From contig CBIHNI010000014.1 in NCBI GenBank assembly GCA_966211455.1, positions 62,001 through 126,000 on the forward strand: a stretch of DNA of 64,000 bases, read 5' to 3'. The DNA comes from 21-14-0-10-47-8 sp966211455. GTDB lineage: Bacteria > Bdellovibrionota > Bdellovibrionia > Bdellovibrionales > Bdellovibrionaceae. The number at the start of each line of letters is the position of its first letter. Positions within the stretch are counted from its first letter, which is position 1. Made by a program: the position numbers and the translations under genes. Of this stretch, positions 1 through 7,959 are shown piece after piece. The notes beneath the pieces were generated by a model, which searched no databases, was not told where the DNA came from, and saw only the letters and a list, made by a program, of their open reading frames with translations.

Positions 1-153
1 GCTTTTCAGCAGCAGCAATTGGATGATGCTCGTGCGAGCTACAGCGAAGCCCTGCAAATCATGGACGAGCGGGTCTTTGAGCCGGACGAATCCGTCGATA
101 CCAAAGCTTTGGATCGCATCACCGAGCGCTGCAAACAGCTGAATTGCCGCTAA
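1..153 (+). CDS. 3' end of a TPR-like protein (partial)
   Basis: The window opens inside a reading frame that ends at a TAA at 151-153, leaving 50 residues. The visible part starts with a helix rich in Gln, Ala and acidic residues whose A-x3-Y-x2-AL spacing resembles the second helix of a tetratricopeptide repeat, then a charged tail with two cysteines ending in NCR. The start and most of the protein lie upstream of the window. It is followed after 51 bases by a likely outer-membrane protein gene on the same strand. The function is unknown; the TPR reading is an inference from a single repeat. Confidence 0.6.
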   Translation, partial: AFQQQQLDDARASYSEALQIMDERVFEPDESVDTKALDRITERCKQLNCR

Positions 154-204
154 CCATCAGCATCAGACCTTGCGTTTCAAGCGCGCTCTTTCTCCAATAG
201 AGAA

Positions 205-720
205 ATGAGATCTTTATTTTTTATTCTTGTTCTGGTGTTCGGTTTTTCGGCTTCGGCGGCCAGCCGATTGTCTTCGTCTTATGCGCCGACTTTCACTTAT
301 GATCTGGGGATCTCCAGCGGTACCTACAATGACAAGGGCTACAGCGAAATTCAGCTGGGCTTGAACTGGTATCTGGCGGAACATTTTGTTTGGCGCAACT
401 CGGTCTTTTCGCGTTTTGGAACCGGCATCGACACGGTGGCCGGGCTCGATACCTCGGGCCGTTTCGTGTACAACACGCCCCGGGACGAACAAGGTTTCGG
501 AGTCGGCTTCTTTGCCGGTCCCGGATACCGCATCTCAAAAAAAGAAAATTCAGGTCTCTTCGCCGAGGCGGGCCTGCTTTTGAAAATGGCAGGCTTCGCG
601 GCCGGTGTGGGCGCGAAATCGATTTATTACAGCTCGCCCGGCAAAGATGCCAGCGGCAACGAGTTCAGTCACAGTGACACCGTGGTTTTCTTGATCTTGG
701 CTGCGGGCGGGTCATTTTGA
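205..720 (+). CDS. Small outer-membrane beta-barrel candidate, exported
   Basis: 171 residues. A signal peptide is seen at residues 1-18 (MRS, hydrophobic core, then SASA before the likely cleavage). The mature part alternates polar and aromatic residues, is rich in Gly, Tyr and Phe, and ends in phenylalanine (GGSF), the C-terminal signature of proteins inserted by the BAM complex. This suggests a small 8-stranded barrel. I do not recognise a family. Its TGA stop shares a base with the ATG of the antiporter gene downstream (TGATG), so the two are probably translationally coupled. A clear Shine-Dalgarno is not obvious (AATAGAGAA precedes the ATG). Confidence 0.7.
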   Translation: MRSLFFILVLVFGFSASAASRLSSSYAPTFTYDLGISSGTYNDKGYSEIQLGLNWYLAEHFVWRNSVFSRFGTGIDTVAGLDTSGRFVYNTPRDEQGFGVGFFAGPGYRISKKENSGLFAEAGLLLKMAGFAAGVGAKSIYYSSPGKDASGNEFSHSDTVVFLILAAGGSF

Positions 721-1991
721 TGTTAACCAGAGAAATTGAGATTCTGGGGACGGTATTTTTCGCTATCGCGATCTTGCACACGTTTGCGGCGTCGCAGGTT
801 CTGAAATTTTCCCACCGCTTTGCAAAAGGTTCGGCCGCCCAGATGTTTTTCCATCTGCTGGGCGAAGTCGAAGTCGTCTTCGGATTTTGGGCCGCCATCC
901 TGATGGCGATCTTCGCGCTTTGGCAGGGGCCCGGATTTGCGATCGATTACCAGGGCTCTTTGAGTTTCGCGGAACCGGTTTTTGTTTTCGTCATTATGAT
1001 TGTGGCCGCGACAAAGCCGGTTTTGCAATTTGTTGAAAGCGTGATCGCTTTCACTTCGCAAGCGCTGGGAAAAGCGACGGGGCTTGGGCGTCATCACAGC
1101 GATTTTTTGATGATCTTGATTTTGGGTCCGCTGGCGGGGAGCCTGATCACCGAGCCTGCGGCGATGACCGTGACCGCCTTGTTGCTGTCGCGCCGTCTGC
1201 ACAAAGCACCGAATCGCTTTCTGTATTTCCTGCTGGGAACTTTGTTCGTGAACGTTTCGATCGGTGGGGCGCTGACTTCTTTTGCGGCTCCTCCGATTTT
1301 AATGGTCGCGGGCAAATGGGGCTGGGGGGTGCGCGAAGTCTTTTTGCAGTTTGGCTGGAAGAGTATTTTGGCCGTGAGCCTGAACGCGATCCTTTTTGTC
1401 GCTGCCAACTTTCGCAAACTTCCTGAATTCTGCCAGCCCGTTCATGAGCCGTCCTCGAACGAAAAGCTCCCGGCGTGGGTCACGGGCCTGCATCTGATTT
1501 TTTTGGTCGCCATCGTTTTAGCCGCCCATCATATTTCTTTTGCCTTGGGACTTTTCTTACTTTTCGTGGGTCTGACACAGGTGACGAAGCGCTATCAAAA
1601 TCATCTGCGCCTGCGCGAAAGCTTGCTGGTCGCATTTTTCTTAGCCGGTATCGTGATGTTCGGCCCATTTCAAAAATGGTGGCTCGAGCCCTTGCTGACG
1701 GATATCAACCACTGGCTCTTGTACGCAGCCGCCACCGCACTGACGGCGATCACCGACAACGCAGCTTTGACCTTCCTGGGCTCACAAGTCGAAGGCTTAA
1801 GCGAGATCTCGAAATATTACCTGGTCGCCGGCGCCATCGCGGGCGGGGGGCTTACGATCATCGCCAATGCCCCGAATGCGGCCGGCTATTCGATTCTGCA
1901 AAGATTTTTTCCCACAGGCCTCAATCCCGGCTGGCTTTTCTTAGGCGCGCTCATGCCCACGTTGGGCGCGGTGCTCTTCTTGGCAATTTGA
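720..1991 (+). CDS. Putative Na+/H+ antiporter (PF07399-like)
   Basis: 423 residues, almost wholly hydrophobic, with about eleven predicted membrane segments. The signatures ITDNAALTFLG (around residues 341-351) and GPLAGSLITEPAAMT (around 138-152) match my memory of the 'putative Na+/H+ antiporter' family PF07399, related to NhaD/arsenite-permease-type carriers. Acidic Asp/Glu residues inside these segments would carry the cations. An upstream in-frame TTG at 717 is possible, but the ATG at 720 overlaps the previous stop as TGATG, which favours coupled initiation there. Expected role: sodium/proton exchange at the inner membrane. The substrate is inferred from the family only. Confidence 0.75.
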   Translation: MLTREIEILGTVFFAIAILHTFAASQVLKFSHRFAKGSAAQMFFHLLGEVEVVFGFWAAILMAIFALWQGPGFAIDYQGSLSFAEPVFVFVIMIVAATKPVLQFVESVIAFTSQALGKATGLGRHHSDFLMILILGPLAGSLITEPAAMTVTALLLSRRLHKAPNRFLYFLLGTLFVNVSIGGALTSFAAPPILMVAGKWGWGVREVFLQFGWKSILAVSLNAILFVAANFRKLPEFCQPVHEPSSNEKLPAWVTGLHLIFLVAIVLAAHHISFALGLFLLFVGLTQVTKRYQNHLRLRESLLVAFFLAGIVMFGPFQKWWLEPLLTDINHWLLYAAATALTAITDNAALTFLGSQVEGLSEISKYYLVAGAIAGGGLTIIANAPNAAGYSILQRFFPTGLNPGWLFLGALMPTLGAVLFLAI

Positions 1992-2085
1992 TAAGATTTG
2001 AGACTCGATCTTTCGAGCTGCGTGAACTTTCGCATATCATGTCGTGCCTTGTCCCAAGGCTTTGTCCTCCAAAGCCCCACAAAAT

Positions 2086-2115
2086 AAAAAACCCACTCCG
2101 AGGAGTGGGTTTTTC
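2086..2115. terminator. Bidirectional rho-independent terminator
   Basis: A perfect 9-bp stem (ACCCACTCC with GGAGTGGGT, 2091-2099 and 2102-2110) is flanked by an A-run on the left and a T-run on the right, so it works on both strands. It lies between the convergent antiporter gene and the small Ala/Pro-rich gene and should end both transcripts. Confidence 0.85.
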
Positions 2116-2140
2116 AGAGATCTAATTTCCCGATCAGGAA

Positions 2141-2338
2141 TTAGTGCTTCTCTTCGCCTTTTTTGTTTTTCTTTTTAGAGTGAGCTTTTTTCTCCATTTT
2201 AGTTGGAGCAGGAGCTGCCTCAGTTGTAGTAGCAGCTGCAGCAGGAGCTGGAGCAGCGGCAGGAGCAGCTTCGTGTTCGTTAGCAGAAGCAACACCAGCG
2301 ACGAAAAGAACAGCAGTGATCAAAGAAAGAGCTTTCAT
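2141..2338 (-). CDS. Small Ala/Pro-rich exported protein
   Basis: 65 residues: signal peptide 1-19 (MKALSL, hydrophobic core, ASA-N), a low-complexity stretch of alternating Ala and Pro (about 24-46), then a very basic Lys-rich tail (KKAHSKKKNKKG) ending in His. GGAGG lies 6 bases before the ATG, and a bidirectional terminator sits just beyond the stop, so this is a free-standing expressed gene. It resembles the 87-residue protein encoded at 13112-13375 in design (signal peptide, Ala/Pro stretch, charged or Thr-rich tail). The product is probably periplasmic or surface-bound, perhaps binding anionic envelope polymers through the Lys tail; that role is inference. Confidence 0.8.
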   Translation of the reverse strand: MKALSLITAVLFVAGVASANEHEAAPAAAPAPAAAATTTEAAPAPTKMEKKAHSKKKNKKGEEKH

Positions 2339-2430
2339 TTTATAACCTCCATTGGTTAGTTAATCTCTTTGTTGTTGTCTTGCACGAGATTAGAATAGCA
2401 AAAGGTTCTTAAAGGCGTATGAAAGACGGA

Positions 2431-3870
2431 TTAAAAGTTTTTAATCCGAAATTGAAAGATCGCCCCAGTTTGATCCACTCGATTTTGTGCAATCAAATCC
2501 GCATGATGCATTTTTGCGATCTGTCTGGCGATCGCCAGACCCAGACCGTAGCCAGGCGTCGAGCTGCCTTGTTTCTGTGCACGACTGAAACGTTCGAATA
2601 AAGTTTCGATTTGAGATTCGGGTAAACCAGGGCCCGAATCGGCCACGGTCACCGTTTGATCTGCCTGCGTCCATTGCAGACGGACTTCAACCAAACTCGA
2701 AGCTTTTGAATATTTGATCGCATTTTCCAACAGATTGAAAATCATGTTCTGCAGCAGATCCTGATCGCCACGGATTTTAGGATGCAATTCTGAATTGGTT
2801 TGAATATCGAACTTCAAACGAATGTCCTTGGCGCGCGCCAAACGCTCGGCCCGGGCGAAGGCATCCATCACCACTTCGTCCAAGTAAAGCTCTTGCATGT
2901 TCATGGCGCTCAGGCCTGCATCCACGCGTGCCAGCAAAAGCATGTTCTGCACCAATGACACCAGATGCTCGACTTCTTGCAAAGTCGAATCCAGCGTCGT
3001 GTGGGCTTCGGGCTGCAGGTCTTTTTTGAGAGTTCTTTCCAGCTCGCCCTTCATAATAGTCAGCGGGGTCAGCAGCTGGTGAGAGGCATCGGCGACGAAT
3101 CTTTCTTGGGACTGAAAGGCCTGTTCGATGCGGGAAAGAAGATCGTTGAAAGTGATGGCCAGGTTTTGCACTTCGTCTTTGGCGGTCGGGATCGGCAGGC
3201 GCTGGGACAGGGCGCTGGCTTCGATGTCGCGGGCTTTTTGAACCATATCCTGCACTGGCTTCAGCGCCCGTGACGACAAAAAATATCCAGCCAAAGTCGA
3301 TAGCAAAATCACCAGCGGGATGACGACCTCGAAAAGAATGCGGCGATTGTGAATCTGCGCTTCGACGAATGTCAGCGGCACCAGGATCTGCAAAATCAAT
3401 TGCGGTGTCGGCGAATTGTCCAAAGGAAAGCTGATCAAGCGATAGGTCGTCGCTTCGGCATCGGGTAGATCATCGATGTGCGTGAGCGTGCGAAAGACGG
3501 CGTCTTCGCCTTGCGACAGCAGGCGCAGCTCTTTTTCAAATGGCAGCTTCAGCTTTCCGAAATTTCCCGTTTCGAAATGGATATCGCCCTTGGCATTGCG
3601 GATTTGAATCAGCGCCGTACCCAGCGAGAAAGGATAGATTTTATTTGGATCGACCGCGGCCGGGGTGACGGACAGGTTTCCCGACGAATTCAAAGTCACG
3701 CTGTCGGAAACATCGACCGCGTAATTGTAAAGCGCATCGTCGAATTCTTTTTGCAGAGAGGTCGAAAGGAATTTAAAAGTCAAAATCCCAAAGAAGGTCA
3801 AAGTCGTTCCGAAGATCCCGACGAAGAGCAGCGTCAGGCGGGTGCGAATGCTAAGCTTCTTTAAGAACAT
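2431..3870 (-). CDS. Sensor histidine kinase of a two-component system
   Basis: 479 residues. Membrane segment at about 13-33, periplasmic sensor region to about 178, second membrane segment 179-199, HAMP about 200-252, then HisKA with phospho-acceptor H264 in DASHQLLTPL. The ATPase has an N-box (FNLLENAIKYSK, about 378-389), G1 (DSGPGLP, 411-417), F-box (LFERFSRA) and G2 (GYGLGLAIA, 440-448). All catalytic motifs are intact. It overlaps the end of the response-regulator gene by 20 bases, so kinase and regulator are co-translated. It is last in an operon after the LtaS-like enzyme and the regulator, so an envelope-related stimulus is likely. The layout resembles QseC/CusS-type kinases; the signal is unknown. 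Confidence 0.93.
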   Translation of the reverse strand: MFLKKLSIRTRLTLLFVGIFGTTLTFFGILTFKFLSTSLQKEFDDALYNYAVDVSDSVTLNSSGNLSVTPAAVDPNKIYPFSLGTALIQIRNAKGDIHFETGNFGKLKLPFEKELRLLSQGEDAVFRTLTHIDDLPDAEATTYRLISFPLDNSPTPQLILQILVPLTFVEAQIHNRRILFEVVIPLVILLSTLAGYFLSSRALKPVQDMVQKARDIEASALSQRLPIPTAKDEVQNLAITFNDLLSRIEQAFQSQERFVADASHQLLTPLTIMKGELERTLKKDLQPEAHTTLDSTLQEVEHLVSLVQNMLLLARVDAGLSAMNMQELYLDEVVMDAFARAERLARAKDIRLKFDIQTNSELHPKIRGDQDLLQNMIFNLLENAIKYSKASSLVEVRLQWTQADQTVTVADSGPGLPESQIETLFERFSRAQKQGSSTPGYGLGLAIARQIAKMHHADLIAQNRVDQTGAIFQFRIKNF

Positions 3871-4525
3871 AGCCCACTCCGACGACCGTGTGGATTAGCT
3901 TTTTCGGGAAAGGGGTGTCGACTTTCTTTCGCAGCATATTGATGTAAACGTCGATCACATTGCTTTCCGAATCGAAATGAATATCCCAGACGTGCTCGGC
4001 GATTGAAACCCGTCCCAAGGGGCGATCCGGATTTCGCATAAAATATTCGAGCAAAGAAAATTCTTTGGCGGTCAGGGCGATCTCGCGTCCGGAGCGGGTG
4101 ACCTTGCGATGAATCAGGTCCATCTCTAAATCCGAAAATTTCAAATTCGAGGCGCCGGTGGGTGACGCTTTTCTTCGCAGCAGGGCGCGCACGCGAGCGA
4201 GCAATTCGTCAAATGCATAAGGCTTTGTCAGGTAATCGTCGGCGCCAGCGTCCAGGCCGTGAACTTTATCCTTTGTCGTGGAAAGTGCCGTCAGCATCAG
4301 GATCGGACCATGGTAACCGTCGCGGCGCAGGTGTCTGGCGGTATCCAGACCGTTTTGATCGGGCAGCATCACGTCTAGAATCAAAAGATCATACTCGTTG
4401 GCGCCGACCATGACTTCGGCACTTTGTCCGCTTTCGGCGACGTCGACGGCGTAGCCGACTTCGTTCAGACCCTGCTTTAGAAAACCGGCCATCTTTTTTT
4501 GATCTTCAACCACCAGAATGCGCAT
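3851..4525 (-). CDS. OmpR/PhoB-family response regulator
   Basis: 224 residues. Receiver domain 1-115 with acidic pocket E7/D8, phospho-acceptor D51 (LILDVMLP) and conserved K101 (LTKPYAF); winged-helix DNA-binding domain about 127-222 with the usual LTAKEFSLLEYF and VGVGYVL signatures. The cognate kinase gene overlaps the 3' end. Only 5 bases separate the upstream LtaS-like gene from this start codon, so all three are probably one transcript. The sequence is closest in style to CusR/QseB-type regulators. The target promoter cannot be told; autoregulation from upstream of 6591 is plausible. Confidence 0.94.
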   Translation of the reverse strand: MRILVVEDQKKMAGFLKQGLNEVGYAVDVAESGQSAEVMVGANEYDLLILDVMLPDQNGLDTARHLRRDGYHGPILMLTALSTTKDKVHGLDAGADDYLTKPYAFDELLARVRALLRRKASPTGASNLKFSDLEMDLIHRKVTRSGREIALTAKEFSLLEYFMRNPDRPLGRVSIAEHVWDIHFDSESNVIDVYINMLRKKVDTPFPKKLIHTVVGVGYVLKEA

Positions 4526-4530
4526 GCTTC

Positions 4531-6591
4531 CTATTTCTCCAACTTTTTTTCAGCCTGCTTCTCTGACATGAAATAATAATCCAGCAAAGACATCAAGGAC
4601 CGATATCGCAGCGCCATGGCTTCCAAAGCCGGGGTTGCCGATCCCGGCTTCAGCTTGTCGTAATGGCCTTCCCAATGAAAATATCCCGCATCCGTTTTGC
4701 CGTACAGCATCGCGCCGCCATCGGCGCCGACCGCAAGACCGGTGGCGTGAAAGGCGTAATGGGGGGCTTTCGCATCATTCAAGTTCACGCCCAGGGCATC
4801 GTACTCGGTATCGGAAAGGCTCAGATTGTAGAGTGTCGGAAAGATGTCCATGTGCGAGCCGAAGGTTTCGTTCGAAAAACTAACGCCCGCCGCTTTCGGA
4901 GCGTACAGGTAAAGGGGCACCATCCATTTTCGCAAAACCTCTTCATCGGAAAAATTCACCAGCAAAAAGCCATGATCTCCGGTTGCGGCTAAAATCGTCT
5001 TTTCGCCCAAAGGTGACGATTTCAGATCGGTCAAAAATTCGCCCAGCTTTTGCGATGAATAAAGATAAGTGCGAAAGCGCGCCTTGATAATTTCCGGATC
5101 CCCCACCAGCCGTGAAGCCAGCTCGGGCGGTGGTGTTTGCTCGGGGGCCTTGTACGTCGACGGAGTTTGATAAGGCGGGTGGTTCGTCGTCGTCATCACC
5201 AAGATCATCTGCGGTTTGGTCGCCTCTTGCAAAATGGTTTTCACGTAACGAAACACGTCTTCGTCGTAAACGCCCCAGTCGTGAACCTCTTTAAAAGCGC
5301 CAAGCTTTGCCTGCATGTCGACGTCTCCTTCGACATGTTGAAAGCCTTGGTAACGGGCAAATTTATTCATATCGCGCCAACCCGGGTTGCCGCCGTAAAC
5401 AAAACGCGTCTCGTATCCGGCCTTGGCGAAAATTCGTGCCGGACTTGAGCGGAAGGGGACCTGCAGATACTGGCTTTCGGTCAAGAAGCCACCCACCGGG
5501 CGATGGGGCGCGCTGATCATCAGCGAGCTCAGGCTGCCGACGGTGGATCCGGTTGCGGGCAGAAAGTTTGTCAGAAAATGATCAGAGTCGATATGCTTTT
5601 GCAATTCGCCCAGAAGATTGAATTTGGGCGAGCTGTACTGAAGCCAGTGTCCACCGAAACTTTCCATCACGAAAACCACCACGTGCGGACGGGTCGCCTG
5701 GGCCCACGCATTCACCGGGGTTTTTTGATGAAAGAGCTGCAGCGGATTTTCGGGAACTTGCGCCAGCGGAATCTGATAAAAATCGGCGAAGGCTTGTTTT
5801 GGATCCGAGTAACCGTAAAATTTCAGATTGCCGTCCCAATCCAGATTTTGCTGCCTTCGCAGTTTGAAAGCGCGGAACAAAGCCTGAACGCCATTGCTGG
5901 AAAGATGATTCAAGAACGGATCGCGCGATACCACCGTGTCAGTTTGGCCTAAAGGAAAAAGCCCCAAGCTTCCGCGGCCCGCGACGAACAAAAAAGCGAT
6001 CAAAAGCAATGAGGTGACTGGCAAATAAAAAACGGAAAGCTTTTCCCAGACATTAGGAACCGGTAGCGGGCGGAAAATACGACCGGTGAATTTCCAAAGT
6101 CCCCAGATGCCGATGGCGGTGAAAAAGAAATACCAAAGCACGGGATAGTTTTTCCAGAACGTCCAAAGCAGCGCGATGGTGTCGTCTTCGATAAAGGCAA
6201 AGACCAAAATGTTCAGATGATCTTGAAAGTAAGAATAATACTGAATATCAATGGCGAGCAAAATTCCGATCAGCGAAAAGAAAAGTGCGTAATAAACGCG
6301 CGCCCATTTCGGAAAAGCCATAAAAACTTTTTCGCTGCGCATGTTGAGGCCAAAAATGAGGACTAGTGCAGGAAGCGTTAAGACGTAAGCCAGAATAACC
6401 GCATCAAATCGAACTCCCATCCAAAATGCTTTGAAGAGCTCGGCGGAGATCTGAGATTTCTCTCCGTAAATCAGCCACGTCGCAAAACGGAAGAGCGACA
6501 TGATGAAAAGATAAACAAAATTCAGCGTGGCTAATTTCAGCAGCCATCGACCTAAGAAGCTCAGTGATTGTGAGACTGACAAACGCCACAT
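4531..6591 (-). CDS. LTA synthase-like membrane sulfatase-fold enzyme
   Basis: 686 residues from the ATG at 6591. About five N-terminal membrane segments precede a large extracytoplasmic alkaline-phosphatase-fold domain (PF00884, sulfatase). Metal-site signatures: VFVMESFGG, PATGSTVGSLSSL supplying a Thr nucleophile, and ATGDHGF. The family transfers phosphoglycerol or related head groups onto glycolipids or glucans (LtaS, OpgB) or phosphoethanolamine onto lipid A. In a Gram-negative the product is more likely a modified glucan or lipid than teichoic acid. I chose 6591 because GGGAG lies 9 bases upstream; a GTG at 6642 would add 17 residues but has no ribosome site. First gene of the operon with the two-component pair, which may control it. 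Confidence 0.85.
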   Translation of the reverse strand: MWRLSVSQSLSFLGRWLLKLATLNFVYLFIMSLFRFATWLIYGEKSQISAELFKAFWMGVRFDAVILAYVLTLPALVLIFGLNMRSEKVFMAFPKWARVYYALFFSLIGILLAIDIQYYSYFQDHLNILVFAFIEDDTIALLWTFWKNYPVLWYFFFTAIGIWGLWKFTGRIFRPLPVPNVWEKLSVFYLPVTSLLLIAFLFVAGRGSLGLFPLGQTDTVVSRDPFLNHLSSNGVQALFRAFKLRRQQNLDWDGNLKFYGYSDPKQAFADFYQIPLAQVPENPLQLFHQKTPVNAWAQATRPHVVVFVMESFGGHWLQYSSPKFNLLGELQKHIDSDHFLTNFLPATGSTVGSLSSLMISAPHRPVGGFLTESQYLQVPFRSSPARIFAKAGYETRFVYGGNPGWRDMNKFARYQGFQHVEGDVDMQAKLGAFKEVHDWGVYDEDVFRYVKTILQEATKPQMILVMTTTNHPPYQTPSTYKAPEQTPPPELASRLVGDPEIIKARFRTYLYSSQKLGEFLTDLKSSPLGEKTILAATGDHGFLLVNFSDEEVLRKWMVPLYLYAPKAAGVSFSNETFGSHMDIFPTLYNLSLSDTEYDALGVNLNDAKAPHYAFHATGLAVGADGGAMLYGKTDAGYFHWEGHYDKLKPGSATPALEAMALRYRSLMSLLDYYFMSEKQAEKKLEK

Positions 6592-6674
6592 TTGTGAAGA
6601 CTCCCGGCCCCATTCGGATCTAGAGGAAAAATTGGGTTGCACTCGTTTTTACAAAGTGATTCTTTATTCAACCT

Positions 6675-7388
6675 ATGTTCAAAGGAAAAGTCATCCTCGT
6701 AGTCGACGATGAAGCTGATCTGCGCGAAATTTTGCGAGATGAGCTGATGTTCGAAGGGGCCGAGGTATTTGAAGCTGCCAATGGCCGCGAAGCGATGGCT
6801 CAATTGTCGAAGCGCAAGTTCGATGCTGTTTTATCGGACATCCGCATGCCCGGTGGCGACGGCGCGACTTTGGCGCGCGAAATCCGGGCGACCCATCCCT
6901 CGCAACCGGTGATTATTCTGATCACGGGCTTTGCCGATCTCCACAGTGAAGAGGCTTTCGGCTTAGGCGCGGATGGCTATGTGACCAAACCTTTCCATCT
7001 CGAAGAATTGAAGATGAATCTTCTGCGTCTTCTTAAAAATCCTGAAGATCGTTGGGCTTCGCCTGTGGCGCAAAAGCCTCAGCGCCAGGTTTCGGTGAAC
7101 CAAAACTTTTCAGAAATGGCGCGCAGTGGAAGATTGAAATTGGGGCGGGGTGGATTTTTTCTGCGGATCGATCCCGAACACAACCGCATCGGTGACATCA
7201 TCGATATCGAATTTCCGGATCACTCCGTCATCCGCGCCATGGTCCGCTGGGTTCGTTCGGACGCCCAAGACAGCCCGCATCCAGGCCTCGGGCTCGAGTT
7301 CCTGCAAATCCCCTCGAAGATCCAAGAAGCCATCGGCTCCCTTTACCCAAATTGGGGAAGCGAGCGCAGCTACATCCCGCGCAGCTAG
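6675..7388 (+). CDS. Receiver-PilZ fusion protein
   Basis: 237 residues. The receiver domain (about 5-125) has D11/D12, phospho-acceptor D55 (LSDIRMPG) and K105 (VTKPFHLEE). The C-terminal part (about 145-228) has the shape of the Myxococcus-type PilZ family (TIGR02266): LGRGGFFLRID, then VRWVRS and GLGLEFLQIP. The canonical c-di-GMP motifs RxxxR and (D/N)xSxxG are not intact: no RxxxR is visible and the second motif reads LGRGGFF. So c-di-GMP binding is doubtful and the domain may act by protein contact. There is no output DNA-binding domain; a role in motility or surface behaviour is inferred. It is divergent from the LtaS-like operon, with an 83-base shared promoter region. Confidence 0.88.
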   Translation: MFKGKVILVVDDEADLREILRDELMFEGAEVFEAANGREAMAQLSKRKFDAVLSDIRMPGGDGATLAREIRATHPSQPVIILITGFADLHSEEAFGLGADGYVTKPFHLEELKMNLLRLLKNPEDRWASPVAQKPQRQVSVNQNFSEMARSGRLKLGRGGFFLRIDPEHNRIGDIIDIEFPDHSVIRAMVRWVRSDAQDSPHPGLGLEFLQIPSKIQEAIGSLYPNWGSERSYIPRS

Positions 7389-7422
7389 CCGGCTGCGGCC
7401 TGCTGAGGGGGGCAGACACCTG

Positions 7423-7464
7423 CCTCACAAAGTTCGGAACCAACTGGTTCCAGACTTTGTGAGG
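7423..7464. repeat. Long imperfect inverted repeat (hairpin element)
   Basis: A 42-base element folds as an 11-bp outer stem (CCTCACAAAGT with ACTTTGTGAGG), a two-base internal mismatch, and a 7-bp inner stem (GGAACCA with TGGTTCC). It lies in the convergent gap after the receiver-PilZ gene and has no T-run, so it is not a classic terminator. The architecture is like a REP or mobile palindromic unit. I saw no second copy in this window. Confidence 0.6.
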
Positions 7465-7550
7465 GGACTTAAAGACCCACCTCAAAGCAATGGATACCAG
7501 TGGCTGTGTGGATGGTGGATGAGCGCATTTTTTGCTCAATTTCCCTCTCA

Positions 7551-7576
7551 GGGGCTTTCTTAGAAAAGAAAGCCCC
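7551..7576. terminator. Convergent-gap hairpin, probable terminator
   Basis: A perfect 11-bp stem (GGGGCTTTCTT with AAGAAAGCCCC) and a 4-base loop lie between the receiver-PilZ gene and the convergent small exported-protein gene ending at 7590. A U-tract is poor on both strands, so termination would be weak or would need other factors. Confidence 0.55.
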
Positions 7577-7589
7577 TCCGAACCCTCGC

Positions 7590-7922
7590 CTAATTCCACT
7601 CGACCTTCAGAATCCGTCGCGCAGCCATATCAACCTCGACACTGACGGCTTTCTTTTCCTTTTGGCTTTTGACCAGCTTTTCTTGCAAAGAGTCGTTTCC
7701 GAGGGAGAAAAACCCCTGCTGCCCTTCGAAGAAGACTTGGGTTTCGCCTTGGACTTCGCGCAGAACTTTGACCACGGCCGAAAAGCTTTTGCTGCTTTGT
7801 TCTTGTTCGTAGACCTGGGTGTTGAATTGGGATTTCGGAGCAGTTTTCTTTGTGCCTTCGGCCAATGCGGTGAAGTGAAAAAAGCCCATCATCAGGGAAA
7901 TGGAAATGAAAAGTGGTTTCAT
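7590..7922 (-). CDS. Small exported hypothetical protein
   Basis: 110 residues with a signal peptide at 1-22 (MKPLF, hydrophobic core, ALA-E). The mature part is Gln/Lys-rich with a likely beta-rich second half (VVKVLREV, VSVEVDMAARRILKVEW). I do not recognise the family. It starts 37 bases after the end of the EamA transporter gene on the same strand and may share its transcript. The Shine-Dalgarno is weak (AAAGG directly before the ATG). No cysteines are present after the signal peptide. Confidence 0.7.
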   Translation of the reverse strand: MKPLFISISLMMGFFHFTALAEGTKKTAPKSQFNTQVYEQEQSSKSFSAVVKVLREVQGETQVFFEGQQGFFSLGNDSLQEKLVKSQKEKKAVSVEVDMAARRILKVEWN

Positions 7923-7959
7923 GCCTTTAGATTTTCAGATTTTTTTCTACCAGACAAGT

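Noticed and set aside
4635..4992. Two + strand frames of 82 and 109 codons within 4635-4992
   Set aside because: They lie in other frames of the LtaS-like gene on the minus strand, which has clear catalytic motifs and membrane helices.
6592..6642. GTG start at 6642 for the LtaS-like gene
   Set aside because: No ribosome site; the ATG at 6591 has GGGAG at good spacing and begins just before the first membrane helix.
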